Positions 7,422 through 17,720 of a stretch of 64,000 nt of DNA are shown here, one piece after another; positions within the stretch are counted from its first letter, which is position 1; every line of letters begins with the position of its first letter. A program made the position numbers and the translations under genes. Below the pieces are notes generated by a model. That model made no database searches. It saw nothing but the letters and a program-made list of their open reading frames with translations, and was not told where the DNA came from. Source of the DNA: Candidatus Electrothrix scaldis (GTDB lineage Bacteria; Desulfobacterota; Desulfobulbia; Desulfobulbales; Desulfobulbaceae); the NCBI GenBank assembly GCA_033584155.1, contig CP138355.1:1751501-1815500 (forward strand), written 5' to 3'.

Positions 7422-8594
7422 ATGGCAGAGACAGAGTACATTTTTGCTGGTCGTCTTATTGATGGCAGCGGCTCCCCGGTACGCCGGAATATCCTGCTGG
7501 AAATGAAAGACGGGGTTATTATCGCGCTTCGCTCCGCAGCGGAGGTGCCTGACAAGGCCCCGCTCGTTGATCTCTCCCATTGTACGCTTGTGCCAGCCTT
7601 GGTTGATTGTAGTGTGGCTCTGTTGCAATCGCCTTCTGTAGCTGGCAACAAGGGGGAGGAGACTGCGGAGCAGGAGAATATACAGAGGGATATGCTGGAG
7701 CGACATATTCGCTATTGCTTTACTCACGGTGTGTTGGGCCTGCTTGCCCAGGATAAGAAGAGCCTGCTGCAAGAATATCAAAGGGCAGATGAGGATAATG
7801 TCCAGAAGAAGCAGGAAAAGCAGGTAAGGGGACTGGACATCCGAACAGCCCATGACGGTGCGGATGCTGATGTGCTCCGTTTAATGTATTCACCCAGCAT
7901 TGACGAAAATACTGAAGAGAGGGCAGGAGGTTCTCTCCAATTGAACTCTGCGGCCCTCTGCCATCTCCTGCAAAATCGGGACAGGAAAAAGGCTATCGTT
8001 GTAGCGAACGGTTCCCGACAGGTGGCCGAGGCCCTGGAAGCTGGCTGCGATGCCATTGAGCAGGGCTATGCTATGGGTGAGGTCAATCTCAGGGTAATGG
8101 CAGACAAGGGCGTGCTGTGGATTCCCAATCTGGTGCGTTCCAAAAATGCCCTGGATGGTGCCAGTGGAGGCGGGGCAGTTTGTTGTCGTTTTTCCACCCG
8201 CTATGTTGCACCGGGTGATCCGATTCCCGGTGCAGAGGCCCATTGGAAAAAAGTCCTGGAGGAACAGCTGGCCCAACTGCGTCTTGCCCGAGAACTCGGG
8301 GTAAAGATAGCTGTGGGAACCGGCGCAGGCTCAGTGGGAATTCTGCATGGCGAATCCGTGGTGGAAGAGATAAAGCTCTTTATCAAGGCAGGATACTCTC
8401 TGGAAGAGAGTATCCAATGCGCCTCAAAAAATGGAGCTGAATTCTTCGGGATGCAGGAGCTGGGGCAGCTTGCAGTCGGACAACGGGCTACCTTCCTTTT
8501 TACCCGAGGCACGGTGGGGCAGTTGCCGCGAAAGCTTGCTTATCTGGAGGGTGTCTTTATGAACGGCCAGCCCAGTCCAGAGTATAAAAAGTAG
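7422..8594 (+). CDS. Amidohydrolase-fold protein lacking the metal ligands
   Basis: A 390-residue protein with the frame of the imidazolonepropionase-like amidohydrolases: N-terminal beta-sandwich (FAGRLIDGSGSPVRRN), barrel, and C-terminal return to the sandwich (QLAVGQRATFLFTRG). The active-site positions appear replaced. Where relatives have PGLIDxHxH it reads VPALVDCSVALL (~56). The expected VHAHG reads VVANGS (~193), the IEHG histidine is Gln (AIEQG, ~210), and the catalytic Asp of GTDAG is Gly (GTGAG, ~298). It should therefore be non-catalytic, perhaps a ligand-binding or structural protein. Closely follows the PAS kinase, so a partner role is possible. Confidence 0.75.
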   Translation: MAETEYIFAGRLIDGSGSPVRRNILLEMKDGVIIALRSAAEVPDKAPLVDLSHCTLVPALVDCSVALLQSPSVAGNKGEETAEQENIQRDMLERHIRYCFTHGVLGLLAQDKKSLLQEYQRADEDNVQKKQEKQVRGLDIRTAHDGADADVLRLMYSPSIDENTEERAGGSLQLNSAALCHLLQNRDRKKAIVVANGSRQVAEALEAGCDAIEQGYAMGEVNLRVMADKGVLWIPNLVRSKNALDGASGGGAVCCRFSTRYVAPGDPIPGAEAHWKKVLEEQLAQLRLARELGVKIAVGTGAGSVGILHGESVVEEIKLFIKAGYSLEESIQCASKNGAEFFGMQELGQLAVGQRATFLFTRGTVGQLPRKLAYLEGVFMNGQPSPEYKK

Positions 8595-8604
8595 TGCCTG
8601 TCGA

Positions 8605-11600
8605 TCAGCGCCTCTCTAGTACTATCACCCCGTAATCTGGGATATGAAGATGGCGATTATCTCCTCGATAAATATGAGCCTCCCAGCCGCCATTGGCGTG
8701 TTCATCTTCGCCCTCAACCCTGTATGCCCCCCAGGTTGAGTTCAGCAGCTCTTTATAGTTACCGTCAGGCAGATTCAGGTTATTGAGAGAGCGCCATCCT
8801 GCCCAGGGACTGAAGTTGAGCAGAATAAAAAGATCGTTTCCCTCGCCACGGGTAAAGGCCAGTATGCCTTCCTGGGCAAAGGTAACCCGAAGTGATGAGG
8901 GACCTTCTAGGCGGGTATTGCCTCGGCGGATTTCCGCAAGTTGATTCCACCAATTACGCATATGGCGGGCCGTTGTGTCCTGTTCATACTGATCAAGATC
9001 CAGGGCCCGATTTTCGTCTTTGGGAAACTGCCGCCACTCTCCCACCTCTGCCCCCATAAAAGAGAGCGGAACCCCCCGGCCAAGTAATGTTGCTGCCGCT
9101 GCCACCTTGCTCCTGCGCATTCCCTGCCCATAGCCAGCCACATTACTTATGCGGTACGGTTCATTGCCCACCTCATCGTGACTTTCCGCGTATATGGTTG
9201 CTTCGTGCCAGCGCTCACAGGCAGTGTGGGAGATTTTCATGGCATTAGCCAGCCTGCCCATGACATCCCAGCCCCGGCAGGCATCAACAAGGCAATCGTG
9301 AAAATCATCGCACCATTGAGTGTCCATAGGACCTCCTGGATGGGTGAGATTCCAATCATTGGGGAGATTTTCCGCCATAAGCAAGCAGCGATTATCGATA
9401 TTATGAGCGACCTGCCGCAGTCGCTGCAGGAATTCCCAACCTCCGCCTGAGCCCGGTCGCCGAACATGGTAGGTCCATTGATTACCCATATATATAACCC
9501 TGGTAAAGTCAAAGCGGAAGCCGTCAATCCGGTAGTTTTGCATGAAATGGGCCATGTTCCGCTCAAAGAAATGGATGACCTGGGGGTGATCAAAATTGAG
9601 CATGGCGCCCCAGTCGGTGTCACCATCAAAGAAGCTTGATCCAGCTACTGTCCAGAGAGGATTATCCGAAGCGCTGGCATGATTAAACACGACATCCAGC
9701 AGGACTGCTTTGCCTTGTTGATGTGCAGCGTCCACCAGTCGTTTAAGGGCATCCGGCCCCCCATAGGCGGATTCCACGGAGTAGAAGAAGGAGGGGTTAT
9801 AGCCCCAGCTATGATCTCCGGCAAATTCGCAGGTGGGCATCAGGAGCAGGGCCGTGGCTTTGACCTTGCGGAGGTAGCCAGCTGGATCATTCAGTTCACG
9901 GGTTGTAGCATCAAGTCCATGAAGTTCGGCACGTTTGCTGAACAGTGAGGGATGGAGTTGGTAGATGTTGAGATACTCCCAGCCCGGTCGTTGCCAGGTG
10001 TCACTTGTCCAGGAAAAGAGCTGATGGTCCACGAGTTTCGAGGCCCGTTCCGGGTCAGAGTTTTCCACCCAGTCTGCTGCCGGGTCTTGCACGTTATATA
10101 TTTGATTGAGGCGAAATTTATAAAGCATGCCATGTAGTGGACTGGTGTCTCCATTGGTGAGCTCGTCCCGCGAAATTTCCGCCCACCAATAGGCACCGTC
10201 ACGGGTTGAGCGCATGGGCAAGGGCTCCTGCTCCCAGTTGGTCCATTCTCCTATGACCTCAAGGCAGGCAGCACTGGGGCAATGGACAGCAAAGCGTACC
10301 TTATCATCAACAAGCCATGCCCCAGGCCGTTCAATGGGGAAGGGTGGGTTAAGGAAAAGGTCGGATTGAGGTCGCACAGGCAGTACATCAGCCCGCCCCA
10401 GAACGACGTAGCGATGGGTGCTATCGTCTGTCGCCTTGAGGAAATGGCGTTCTATGGGCTCGACCTGTTCTCCTGCTGAGAAACGAAAGGATGTCACGAT
10501 GCCGGGATAGGTGGAGAAGCGGAAGCAGCCGTCCTCATCTGCCTGAAGGCCGGTATAGAGAGGGGCGCGAGCCCGGTTGATCCAGATTTTCAGGGTCAAG
10601 GGCTCTTCCTGTGGCATATCAGGGGCCTTATCCACAACCTCAAGAGAGATCTCTTTTTCCCTGCGGGGGAGGTTACCATAGAGGGCATTATCTCCCTCCA
10701 GAGCCCAGGCACCTTCCTGGCCGAGTTCACTGGTGCTGCCGTCACCATGGATAGCCCAGGCTGTGCCGTCTTCGGTCAGAAGGACTGTCCGACGTGCCTC
10801 CTTATTCTCCCAGGCTCTCTCTAAGTCAGGATTGTAGAACATGAAACGGTAGGGACGTCCGGTATAGACAGGATACTCAAAGCGAACCCAACCTTTTGCA
10901 TCCACTATGCCGTTTGCAAGCGTGGTGGCGAAATCAGAGTCCTCCTGCCAGAGATGGATATGCAGGGGGGCGGAGATATTGAATTGGCGGGCATGAATAA
11001 TCAGGGGCTTTTTCTTCGGTTCTTCCGAACTGATTGCTGAGGCCTGACTGTGTACCCAGATTTCATTCCCATCCTGGGCCACCCAAAGACGGTTGGCGTA
11101 ATCTGGCTCGTAATGGCCTTGCCGGTCAATGAACTTGAAGAGGAACATATGCTGCTCATCTTCTTGCAGCTCAACCTCGTAGAATGGACCAACGTTATCT
11201 TCCCCGGTAGCCTGGACAGTGCGCCCTTCCTTTCCTGGAAGCCAGATGTACAGCTGCCCATCGCGATATTTTTTTGCCGTGATAAGATGGATGGTCACTT
11301 TCTGTACGGCATCACCTGTAAAGGGATTCTCTGATACCACCCGCGCCGCATCTTCAGACATCCAGAGGTCTTCGGGAAAACGAAATTCCTTGGTACGGGG
11401 GATATTCTTCGGGTGATCCTTCCAAGCCCAGTCCCCGGTATAGAGCCGCACGTGGGCTGGCTGGTGGATTTGGTGGTCAAGATTGGTCGTAAAAACTCGG
11501 AATCCATTATTTCCTTTTCCCTTATCCTGGGCATTATAAGCCAACTCGTGGTTGTCTCCTGCCTTGCGATCACGCCATACCCATAGACGTGGGGCTGATT

Positions 11601-11628
11601 GTTGGGTCAATATATGGAATGTGTTCAT
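8605..11628 (-). CDS. Large GH13 family alpha-glucan enzyme (branching-enzyme-like)
   Basis: A 1,007-residue alpha-amylase superfamily enzyme acting on alpha-glucans. The N-terminal ~430 residues hold several beta-sandwich, carbohydrate-binding-like domains. A CBM48-like segment (VRFAVHCPSAACLEVIGEWT) precedes the catalytic barrel that starts near YLNIYQLHPSLF. The four GH13 regions are all present: DVVFNH (~646), GFRFDFTRV with the nucleophile Asp (~705), AENLPND with the acid/base Glu (~750) and ESHDEVGN (~815). The HDEVGN form and the CBM48 resemble branching or debranching enzymes more than secreted amylases. No signal peptide, so it is probably cytosolic glycogen metabolism. It ends 10 bp from the convergent amidohydrolase-fold gene. 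Confidence 0.88.
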   Translation of the reverse strand: MNTFHILTQQSAPRLWVWRDRKAGDNHELAYNAQDKGKGNNGFRVFTTNLDHQIHQPAHVRLYTGDWAWKDHPKNIPRTKEFRFPEDLWMSEDAARVVSENPFTGDAVQKVTIHLITAKKYRDGQLYIWLPGKEGRTVQATGEDNVGPFYEVELQEDEQHMFLFKFIDRQGHYEPDYANRLWVAQDGNEIWVHSQASAISSEEPKKKPLIIHARQFNISAPLHIHLWQEDSDFATTLANGIVDAKGWVRFEYPVYTGRPYRFMFYNPDLERAWENKEARRTVLLTEDGTAWAIHGDGSTSELGQEGAWALEGDNALYGNLPRREKEISLEVVDKAPDMPQEEPLTLKIWINRARAPLYTGLQADEDGCFRFSTYPGIVTSFRFSAGEQVEPIERHFLKATDDSTHRYVVLGRADVLPVRPQSDLFLNPPFPIERPGAWLVDDKVRFAVHCPSAACLEVIGEWTNWEQEPLPMRSTRDGAYWWAEISRDELTNGDTSPLHGMLYKFRLNQIYNVQDPAADWVENSDPERASKLVDHQLFSWTSDTWQRPGWEYLNIYQLHPSLFSKRAELHGLDATTRELNDPAGYLRKVKATALLLMPTCEFAGDHSWGYNPSFFYSVESAYGGPDALKRLVDAAHQQGKAVLLDVVFNHASASDNPLWTVAGSSFFDGDTDWGAMLNFDHPQVIHFFERNMAHFMQNYRIDGFRFDFTRVIYMGNQWTYHVRRPGSGGGWEFLQRLRQVAHNIDNRCLLMAENLPNDWNLTHPGGPMDTQWCDDFHDCLVDACRGWDVMGRLANAMKISHTACERWHEATIYAESHDEVGNEPYRISNVAGYGQGMRRSKVAAAATLLGRGVPLSFMGAEVGEWRQFPKDENRALDLDQYEQDTTARHMRNWWNQLAEIRRGNTRLEGPSSLRVTFAQEGILAFTRGEGNDLFILLNFSPWAGWRSLNNLNLPDGNYKELLNSTWGAYRVEGEDEHANGGWEAHIYRGDNRHLHIPDYGVIVLERR

Positions 11629-11732
11629 GGCTATTCCTCATAAAAGAAGAGCCGCTTCTTGGCAGCTCTCTTTGCTCTCAATGTTTATACAGGATGTATA
11701 AGTTGTATACTACAGTGCGCGGGGAAGTGAGC

Positions 11733-12719
11733 TCAGTCCTTGCCGGAACGCTCGATATAGATCTCCTTGTCGCATCTTGAGGTAAAGCTGTTGAAGGTCT
11801 TAGCTCCAGAAACCATCTTGGCGATGTCATCGTCTGGCACGATTTCTTTTGGGAGATTGATCCTGATTTCCTGAAGGAATTTTCTCTTGGAGCATAGAAC
11901 TTGCATCCTTTCAGCTACCTCTTTTCCTAGATTTTCTTCAACATGCTGGCGATACTCATTAAGGTTAATGGTCTCGCCAATACTCTCTCGTAGATAGGTG
12001 CCAACCGCAGACTTGTCCACTCGTTGCAGGAGGTCTTTTGCCAGCAGGAAATAGGTGTCGTCATCCCGTTCCTGGCAGGTGCCATGCTTGCTCCACTCAT
12101 AATTACCGAAATTGGTGGAAAAATAGAAGTTAGGCATCCAGGGGGCCATCGCGGCAACAGTATCTTCGCTCAGATCCATTTTTATCTTTGAGCAGTTGCC
12201 ATACTTTTTGCCGCATTCATCTTTGTTTGGCCAAAGACCGTGCAGGGTCAGGTGAGATATAACCAGTTTTTTATCACCTTCCTCCATCATTGCGTCGCAC
12301 TCAGGTTTTTTGCCTTTATACGAGTAATGCTCACAAAAACCAGGTTGCCAGGTCATAGCAAGAACATAACTATCGTACTTGTTAGGGGTGGAACAGACGG
12401 GTTGCTCCCCGTGCTCCGACTTTTGGTCAGGAGATATGATCTCCGTATTGCCGCACTCTTTAGCGACCCAGCGAAGGTTATTGCTTGGACCATCCATAGA
12501 TATACGAATCCAGTTCCACTCCTTTGGCTTATTAACCTCAACTATTTCGTAGCTGCTCCCCGCTGTTACTTTAATAAGGCCTGGATTTGTTCCTTTCTTA
12601 AAGGAACTATAGGCCTCGCAGGACCGAACGGCTTCAAAGGTGCCGCTTGCCTTTTCAGAAGCGAGCGCAGTTCCGCTGCACAAGACGACGATCAGGGCTG
12701 TGAGAATAAGATTTTTCAT
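11733..12719 (-). CDS. Secreted RNase T2 family ribonuclease
   Basis: Start at 12719 (MKNLILTALIVVLCS) follows a strong AGGAGG site and gives a signal peptide cleaved near ALASE, so the enzyme is exported. Residues ~30-95 look like an SH3b-type domain (LIKVTAGSSYEIVEV, then WIRISM). The catalytic part carries both conserved RNase T2 sites: CAS I SHLTLHGLWPN (~155) and CAS II YEWSKHGTCQE (~208), each supplying an active-site His. Many cysteines fit a disulfide-bonded periplasmic protein. RNase T2 degrades single-stranded RNA through 2',3'-cyclic intermediates; in bacteria it is typically a scavenging nuclease. An upstream in-frame start at 12767 lacks a signal peptide and is rejected. Confidence 0.92.
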   Translation of the reverse strand: MKNLILTALIVVLCSGTALASEKASGTFEAVRSCEAYSSFKKGTNPGLIKVTAGSSYEIVEVNKPKEWNWIRISMDGPSNNLRWVAKECGNTEIISPDQKSEHGEQPVCSTPNKYDSYVLAMTWQPGFCEHYSYKGKKPECDAMMEEGDKKLVISHLTLHGLWPNKDECGKKYGNCSKIKMDLSEDTVAAMAPWMPNFYFSTNFGNYEWSKHGTCQERDDDTYFLLAKDLLQRVDKSAVGTYLRESIGETINLNEYRQHVEENLGKEVAERMQVLCSKRKFLQEIRINLPKEIVPDDDIAKMVSGAKTFNSFTSRCDKEIYIERSGKD

Positions 12720-13153
12720 ATTTCCTCCTTTCATTGTTGTATGATGTGTTGAATCCCCCGGAACCATCCGGATTTCCGGGAGATGTGCCTCTGTTGTTTA
12801 TTTTGAACGGGGATGAAATGGAATGAAGTTATTGAAATTACCTGATGCAATGGATAGGAGCATAGTAGACGGAATATTGTTTTTATTCCAGGTAATTTCA
12901 GAGCAAAAAATGGAACTTTTTCTTCATGAAAGGGCTGGTGACAGGGCTCTAGAAGCAAGGGATAATCCAGCAATGAGTATCTCGTCTGTGGTGTTTTTTC
13001 TTCTGCCCGAAGGAATGAGCTGCGATTATTTACGCCGAAACAGGAGGTAAAGTCCTTGCAGGAGGAGACAAAGCGGAGTATCATTTTTTATATATATCTT
13101 TGCGCGGGAATTGCTCAGGATAAATAATATTCGCTATCGGAGTTCTCTCTGGT
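12720..13153. other. Divergent intergenic region with one hairpin
   Basis: 434 bp between the divergent RNase T2 and rhomboid genes. CCCGGAA (12757-12763) pairs with TTCCGGG (12774-12780), giving a hairpin in the probable leader of the RNase gene. The short open frames here have no recognisable content. Confidence 0.4.
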
Positions 13154-14335
13154 ATGTCTGAGTCTATACAGTCCAACAAGGCAGAATTTACTTTCACAGA
13201 TTATGGGCAGGGAGGAGATATCTCCGAGGAGTATACATTCCCCTGGATAACCTGGGGTATCATTCTTTTCTGCACCATGCTCTGGTCCTACCTGCATTTG
13301 GGGAAGGACTGGCCTTTACACTTAGAGGTTATGCATGCTGTCGCCCCGGAAGGCTTCCGTATATGGACCGGTGCGGTATGGGGACTTGTGACGACGGCCT
13401 TTGTGCATTTTGATATTTGGCATATCCTGTTCAATATGTGGCTGGCAGAGAGCTTCGGGCGCATATTTGAACCGAACATGGGACGCAAGCATTATCTGCT
13501 CTTCATTCTGAGTGCTGCTTTTGTCAGCTCTGGTATGCAGCTGTTTTTATCTGGGCAGCCAGGTATTGGTTTTTCTGGCGTCCTCTATGCGATGTTCGGG
13601 TATGCCTTAGTTGTTCGGAGGGTATATCTTCAGTATCAGGTGATCGTTGATAAAAGCACCTCTCAGTTTCTGATAGGATGGTTTATTCTCTGCCTGCTTC
13701 TGACATCCTTTAATATAATGGAAATTACCAATGAAGCCCATGTCGCAGGACTTGCCTTTGGGATTTGTGTGGGGCAGCTTTATATTTCCCGTGTCTATGT
13801 TAAGACATCGCGTATTGTTCTTGTGGGGATGGTCGCGATGACCATTCTTTCTACGACCTACCTCCCCTGGTCTGATCGTTGGCGCGCCCGAAACGCAACT
13901 CTTGAGATTGTCGACTTGGAAGAAAGGGCCGAAGCTGGCATCGCTGAGGCGCAGTATCTCTACAGTGATGTGCTGATGCGGTGCGGGGAGGGGAGGGCAG
14001 AGGGCATATTATGGTTAACAAAGGCAGCTGACCAGAAGTATCTTCCTGCCATGAATAGACTGGTCCGGATATTGGCAACTGATCAAGACCCTGCGTTTCG
14101 TAATGCTGAGCAGGCCGTTGAATGGGGGTTAGAGCTCTGTGAAAAAGATCGGTGGAGAAATATGGAGTACGTCGATACCTTGGCTGCTGCCTATGCGGAA
14201 GCGGAAAGATGGGATGTGGCGATTGCCCTTCAGAAACGAGCTCTTGAAAGACTGGGTGATGAGAATACCTTGGCAACGGCTTCTTTTCAGGAACATCTCC
14301 AGAAGTATCAGCGGCATGAAAAGGTGAGGGAATAG
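13154..14335 (+). CDS. Rhomboid-family intramembrane protease with Sel1/TPR-like tail
   Basis: A membrane-embedded serine protease of about 393 residues. The first ~230 residues contain about six hydrophobic segments. The catalytic Ser lies in GIGFSGVLYAMFG (~139) and the partner His in NEAHVAGLAFG (~195); HFDIWHILFNMW matches the conserved His/Asn-containing second helix. The soluble C-terminal part (~250-390) has helical repeats of Sel1/TPR character (AEAGIAEAQYLYSDVLMRCG, then GILWLTKAADQKYLPAMNRL), probably a protein-interaction domain. Substrate unknown. A small membrane protein gene follows 21-30 bp downstream and is likely cotranscribed. Confidence 0.88.
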   Translation: MSESIQSNKAEFTFTDYGQGGDISEEYTFPWITWGIILFCTMLWSYLHLGKDWPLHLEVMHAVAPEGFRIWTGAVWGLVTTAFVHFDIWHILFNMWLAESFGRIFEPNMGRKHYLLFILSAAFVSSGMQLFLSGQPGIGFSGVLYAMFGYALVVRRVYLQYQVIVDKSTSQFLIGWFILCLLLTSFNIMEITNEAHVAGLAFGICVGQLYISRVYVKTSRIVLVGMVAMTILSTTYLPWSDRWRARNATLEIVDLEERAEAGIAEAQYLYSDVLMRCGEGRAEGILWLTKAADQKYLPAMNRLVRILATDQDPAFRNAEQAVEWGLELCEKDRWRNMEYVDTLAAAYAEAERWDVAIALQKRALERLGDENTLATASFQEHLQKYQRHEKVRE

Positions 14336-14365
14336 AAAAATGATCAAGAGAATAGAGTGCCTATA

Positions 14366-14788
14366 ATGAGTAAGCGGAGTCCGCATGGTGAGAGGAAGTT
14401 ACGAGATAGAGCAATCCACTTGCCAAGGCTCCGACGTTGTGTCTCTATCGCTTGCGGACTTTTCTTTCTGCTCGGTGCCGTTTATTTGTTCTTTGACGCA
14501 ATCTATCTCCTCGCAGGAGTATTCCTCCTCCTTGGAGGAGCTTTAGTGGTGAATAAGGTCTGGACTCATCAATGTGCCGCATATCTCTTTGTCTTCGTAT
14601 CAATAATTATTCCATTGGGAGCAGTCAATCCTTTTCATACAAGTGAGTTCATAGCTGCTCAGTATGTTCATACCCCTTCTGTACCGCAGATCCTTGCCTG
14701 GCTTATTCCTTTGGAGATGAGTTTGCTCTGCTTTGTCTGGCTTATTGAGCAACCAAGGTCCAGCAACGTCGAGGACTATAACGACTAA
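14366..14788 (+). CDS. Small inner-membrane protein
   Basis: 140 residues from the ATG at 14366; a GTG nine bases upstream (14357) is possible. A basic N-terminus (KRSPHGERKLRDR) precedes four hydrophobic segments: SIACGLFFLLGAVYLFF, LLAGVFLLLGGALVV, AAYLFVFVSIIIPLG and IPLEMSLLCFVWLI. The tail is acidic (SSNVEDYND). Positive-inside considerations put both termini in the cytoplasm. No family recognised. Its position directly after the rhomboid gene suggests a shared operon. Confidence 0.65.
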   Translation: MSKRSPHGERKLRDRAIHLPRLRRCVSIACGLFFLLGAVYLFFDAIYLLAGVFLLLGGALVVNKVWTHQCAAYLFVFVSIIIPLGAVNPFHTSEFIAAQYVHTPSVPQILAWLIPLEMSLLCFVWLIEQPRSSNVEDYND

Positions 14789-15366
14789 GGTACATTGGTC
14801 ATTTTCTACGTGCCCCTTTTGCCCCTTTGTATATTGGGCTCATCTTATATACTGACCCCCAAAAAAGATATTCCACAAACTCTGTGGTTGAAAAAATGCT
14901 ATAAAATAAAGTCCGTTAAGTCTCAATTGCTTGATTTTCTCATGATACATATGTAATCCTACCACAAAATTTGGCCAGATCGTCCTGTCAGTTCTTACGG
15001 CCTTCAAAAAAATATCGGGCCATGAAAATACCGGCACTTTGCTGTATCAAAGTATGGAGCAGCTTGCGGGTAAAGTGATGCTCGGAGCTTTCACCTTACT
15101 TGTCTCGGTAGTCCGAAACGCGGTTTTATGTCGGGCTAGTAACGGCGCGACGATGTGTAACGGAAGCGTGGGGGGGTGCTGCCGACAGGACTCTCGAAGA
15201 GCTATGCGGGAGTTATTTTTGACTGGTTGAACCCAAGAAGTAGAGCAGAGTTTGAGGAGATGGTATATCTTACTTGATTGTACAAATCTTGATATGAGAT
15301 TCAGATTCTGATATTTTTAAGATGACAACTTTGTACTAACCGGTCGAAAAAGAAAAAATATGCTGT
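14789..15366. other. Gene-free region with GC-rich structured stretch
   Basis: 578 bp without a convincing gene. The first part is AT-rich and contains a small CCACA/TGTGG hairpin near 14872. From about 15050 to 15230 the base composition becomes GC-rich and structured: GTAAAGTGA (15070-15078) pairs with TCACCTTAC (15091-15099) at eight of nine positions. A 65-residue minus-strand frame at 14840-15037 is not recognisable. Confidence 0.4.
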
Positions 15367-17718
15367 ATGGAGGAGTGTATGTGTTACCGGTTTATCTTGG
15401 ATCGCAAGATTTTTCCCGGAAGCAGGCCCCTTCTCTTTCTGCTCTTCTCTGTGCTTTGCATTTTTTTTTCAGGCGCTTCTTTGTTTGCGGCCTCCTCTCC
15501 TGAGGAAGCCCACGCTACAATTGGTGTTGATGGCTCCCTGCGCCAGATCAGTGAACATCTACTCGGCGATAAGGATGCCTGGCCGGTTATCCTCCGCTGC
15601 AACGGCATCCCTCATCTTGATGCTGCTCCTCCTGGCACGACCCTGCGTGTCCCTGTAGGCCTCTATAAGAAACTTAGTCTGCATCTTGAGCGTATCGCCT
15701 CATTTATCAACCAGGCTAACAGCGTGGGAGCTGCTCTGCTGGCTAAGGATGATATTACTGAAGCAGAGCAGTTGCGCGACCAGGCCTTGCGCCTCAGGCT
15801 GGAGGCCCGTTTGCAGGATGCCGTCGAACAGGCTGCTCTGGCAGAAAGTAAGGCTCAGGTAGCCTTGGACAAAGCGAGAAACGGTCAGAACCAGGCTACA
15901 GCAGCATGGCTGGAGTGGAAATCCGGCACGGTGGAGAATCGCCAACCAGAGGCCGCACGTTGGCAGAAGACCAAGCTGCAACAACGCTTTGAGGAGCGGG
16001 AGCGGGTTCGCACCCTGGCAGATTCACGAGGCAGAATTAAGTTCAGTGATCAGAGCCAGATATCCCTGGACAAACATGCGCTGGTTGTTATCGGCAGCAT
16101 GGAAAAAAACGTCATCCGCTCCTCCTACAGCAACAGTGTGTTCATGATCAAGGGAGATATCCAGTTTCACCTCGCCTCCATTAGTCAGCAAAAGCGGTTT
16201 AAGGTCAAACTACCTAACATCACCACGGATATCCGTTCGCTCGATTTTCTCACTTCCCTTGATGAGGAAAACGTGGCCAGAATTGCCAACTATGACGGTG
16301 AAATAGATATCAGTGCTGGCGGCGGTCAAGTCACGGTGAAGAAGAATCAGGGGACCAAGATTGTTCCAGGGCAAAAGCCGACCAAACCAAAAGAGCTCCT
16401 CCCCCCTCCCACCATGCTGACTCCGAAACCAGAACAGAAGTTCTATGGAGCGCAGGTCCTTTTTACCTGGGAGCCGGTAAGCAGGGCTCGGCGGTATCAG
16501 ATTGAACTCAGCAATACATCCAGCTTCAGCATGCTGCTTGCTGCGGATAAAATTTCTGGTCAGCGTTTTCAATGGCAGGCTCCTTCTGGCGGGGTATATT
16601 TTTTTCGGATTAAAACCATTGATCAGGATGGTTGCCCTGGTCCCTTTGCCGATCCTCTGGTTTTTTCTGTTGATCCAGATACAGAGCCGCCTTTTCTCGC
16701 CATACACTCGCCTCGCCAGGACATCCAGACGAGAGACAAAGAGATTGAAGTACGGGGTGAAGTGGAAAGAAATGCTCTGCTGCGGATTAATGGTCAGGAG
16801 GTCAGTTCGGATGATGCCGGGCGTTTCAGCTACATGTTTTCCCTCAGTGGGGGAAGTAATGTTCTTCATGCAAAGGCTGTTGATGCCGCAGGCAATATAA
16901 GTTCGGTAGAGCGGACCGTGACCCGGCAACAGGACAACCAGCTCCTTCGGCTTGATAATCCAGGGGAGATCATCAGCAAAACAGAGGAGGTGGCGATTTT
17001 CGGCTGGCTTTTACCGGGGTCCCACCTTTTTGTTAACAGAACACCGGTGCAGGCGCGTGGCGATTTTACCTACCTCTTGCAGCTCAGCGAGGGGGAACAT
17101 GAGATACAAGTTGAAGCTCTTGGGCAGGATGGGCAAGAGGAAAGAAAAAACCTCCATGTGCTTATTGACCTGCATCCTCCTGAAATTAAGATTGGAAAAA
17201 TAAAGCAGGCCCAGGTTGGTGGGCAGGTCATTGTGAAAGGGTCTGTTTCTGAAGAAGGGGATGTTACTCTGAATGAGAAGCCAGTGAAATTGACAGAGCT
17301 GAAGTTCGAAGAGAGGGTTTTGTTGAGAGAAGGGAATAACGAGTTGCGGCTTGATGTCCAGGATTCGGCAGGCAATAGGAACTCCTGGAAAAAGAAGGTT
17401 TTTCGTGATTCTCTCCCCCCGGAAATACTCAAACATGAGGTGTCACCGCGCACAACCAGGGGCGGTGAGGTGGTGCAGCTCACGGTTCAGGCCAAGGATG
17501 AAGGGGTAGGCCTGGCGCGGACAGGCTCTTTCACCCTTGAGGTCAACGGAACGCCCTTGAAGGGAGTCCTGAATCGCAGCAGTGAAGACAGCAGGATGTA
17601 CACCGGTAATGTCTTTGTGCTACCCGGAGTATCAGGGGCGGTGCTGGTGCGGGAAATCCGGGTTCAGGACCTGCTTGGCAATCTTGCAGAGTATAGAGCG
17701 AAGAAGAAGGAAAAATAA
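15367..17718 (+). CDS. Envelope protein with LysM-like, FecR and Ig-like domains
   Basis: A 783-residue exported protein. The signal sequence ([16 protein letters not shown]) is cleaved near LFAASS. Residues ~50-100 resemble LysM ([20 protein letters not shown], then PGTTLRVP), consistent with peptidoglycan contact. An Ala/Gln/Glu-rich coiled coil spans ~110-220. A FecR domain follows (~220-330; [20 protein letters not shown], then GDIQFHL and [11 protein letters not shown]). The C-terminal half is a series of Ig-like/glucodextranase-type beta-sandwich repeats ([43 protein letters not shown]). It ends three bases before the start of the hybrid kinase, so the pair is an operon. Role inferred: a cell-envelope sensor scaffold or signalling partner. 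Confidence 0.82.
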   Translation: MEECMCYRFILDRKIFPGSRPLLFLLFSVLCIFFSGASLFAASSPEEAHATIGVDGSLRQISEHLLGDKDAWPVILRCNGIPHLDAAPPGTTLRVPVGLYKKLSLHLERIASFINQANSVGAALLAKDDITEAEQLRDQALRLRLEARLQDAVEQAALAESKAQVALDKARNGQNQATAAWLEWKSGTVENRQPEAARWQKTKLQQRFEERERVRTLADSRGRIKFSDQSQISLDKHALVVIGSMEKNVIRSSYSNSVFMIKGDIQFHLASISQQKRFKVKLPNITTDIRSLDFLTSLDEENVARIANYDGEIDISAGGGQVTVKKNQGTKIVPGQKPTKPKELLPPPTMLTPKPEQKFYGAQVLFTWEPVSRARRYQIELSNTSSFSMLLAADKISGQRFQWQAPSGGVYFFRIKTIDQDGCPGPFADPLVFSVDPDTEPPFLAIHSPRQDIQTRDKEIEVRGEVERNALLRINGQEVSSDDAGRFSYMFSLSGGSNVLHAKAVDAAGNISSVERTVTRQQDNQLLRLDNPGEIISKTEEVAIFGWLLPGSHLFVNRTPVQARGDFTYLLQLSEGEHEIQVEALGQDGQEERKNLHVLIDLHPPEIKIGKIKQAQVGGQVIVKGSVSEEGDVTLNEKPVKLTELKFEERVLLREGNNELRLDVQDSAGNRNSWKKKVFRDSLPPEILKHEVSPRTTRGGEVVQLTVQAKDEGVGLARTGSFTLEVNGTPLKGVLNRSSEDSRMYTGNVFVLPGVSGAVLVREIRVQDLLGNLAEYRAKKKEK

Positions 17719-17720
17719 AG

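Noticed and set aside
12731-13084. 117-residue minus-strand frame in the RNase T2 leader
   Set aside because: No ribosome binding site or recognisable motif; composition looks non-coding.
14840-15037. 65-residue minus-strand frame
   Set aside because: Not recognisable and without translation signals; kept only as part of the gene-free region description.
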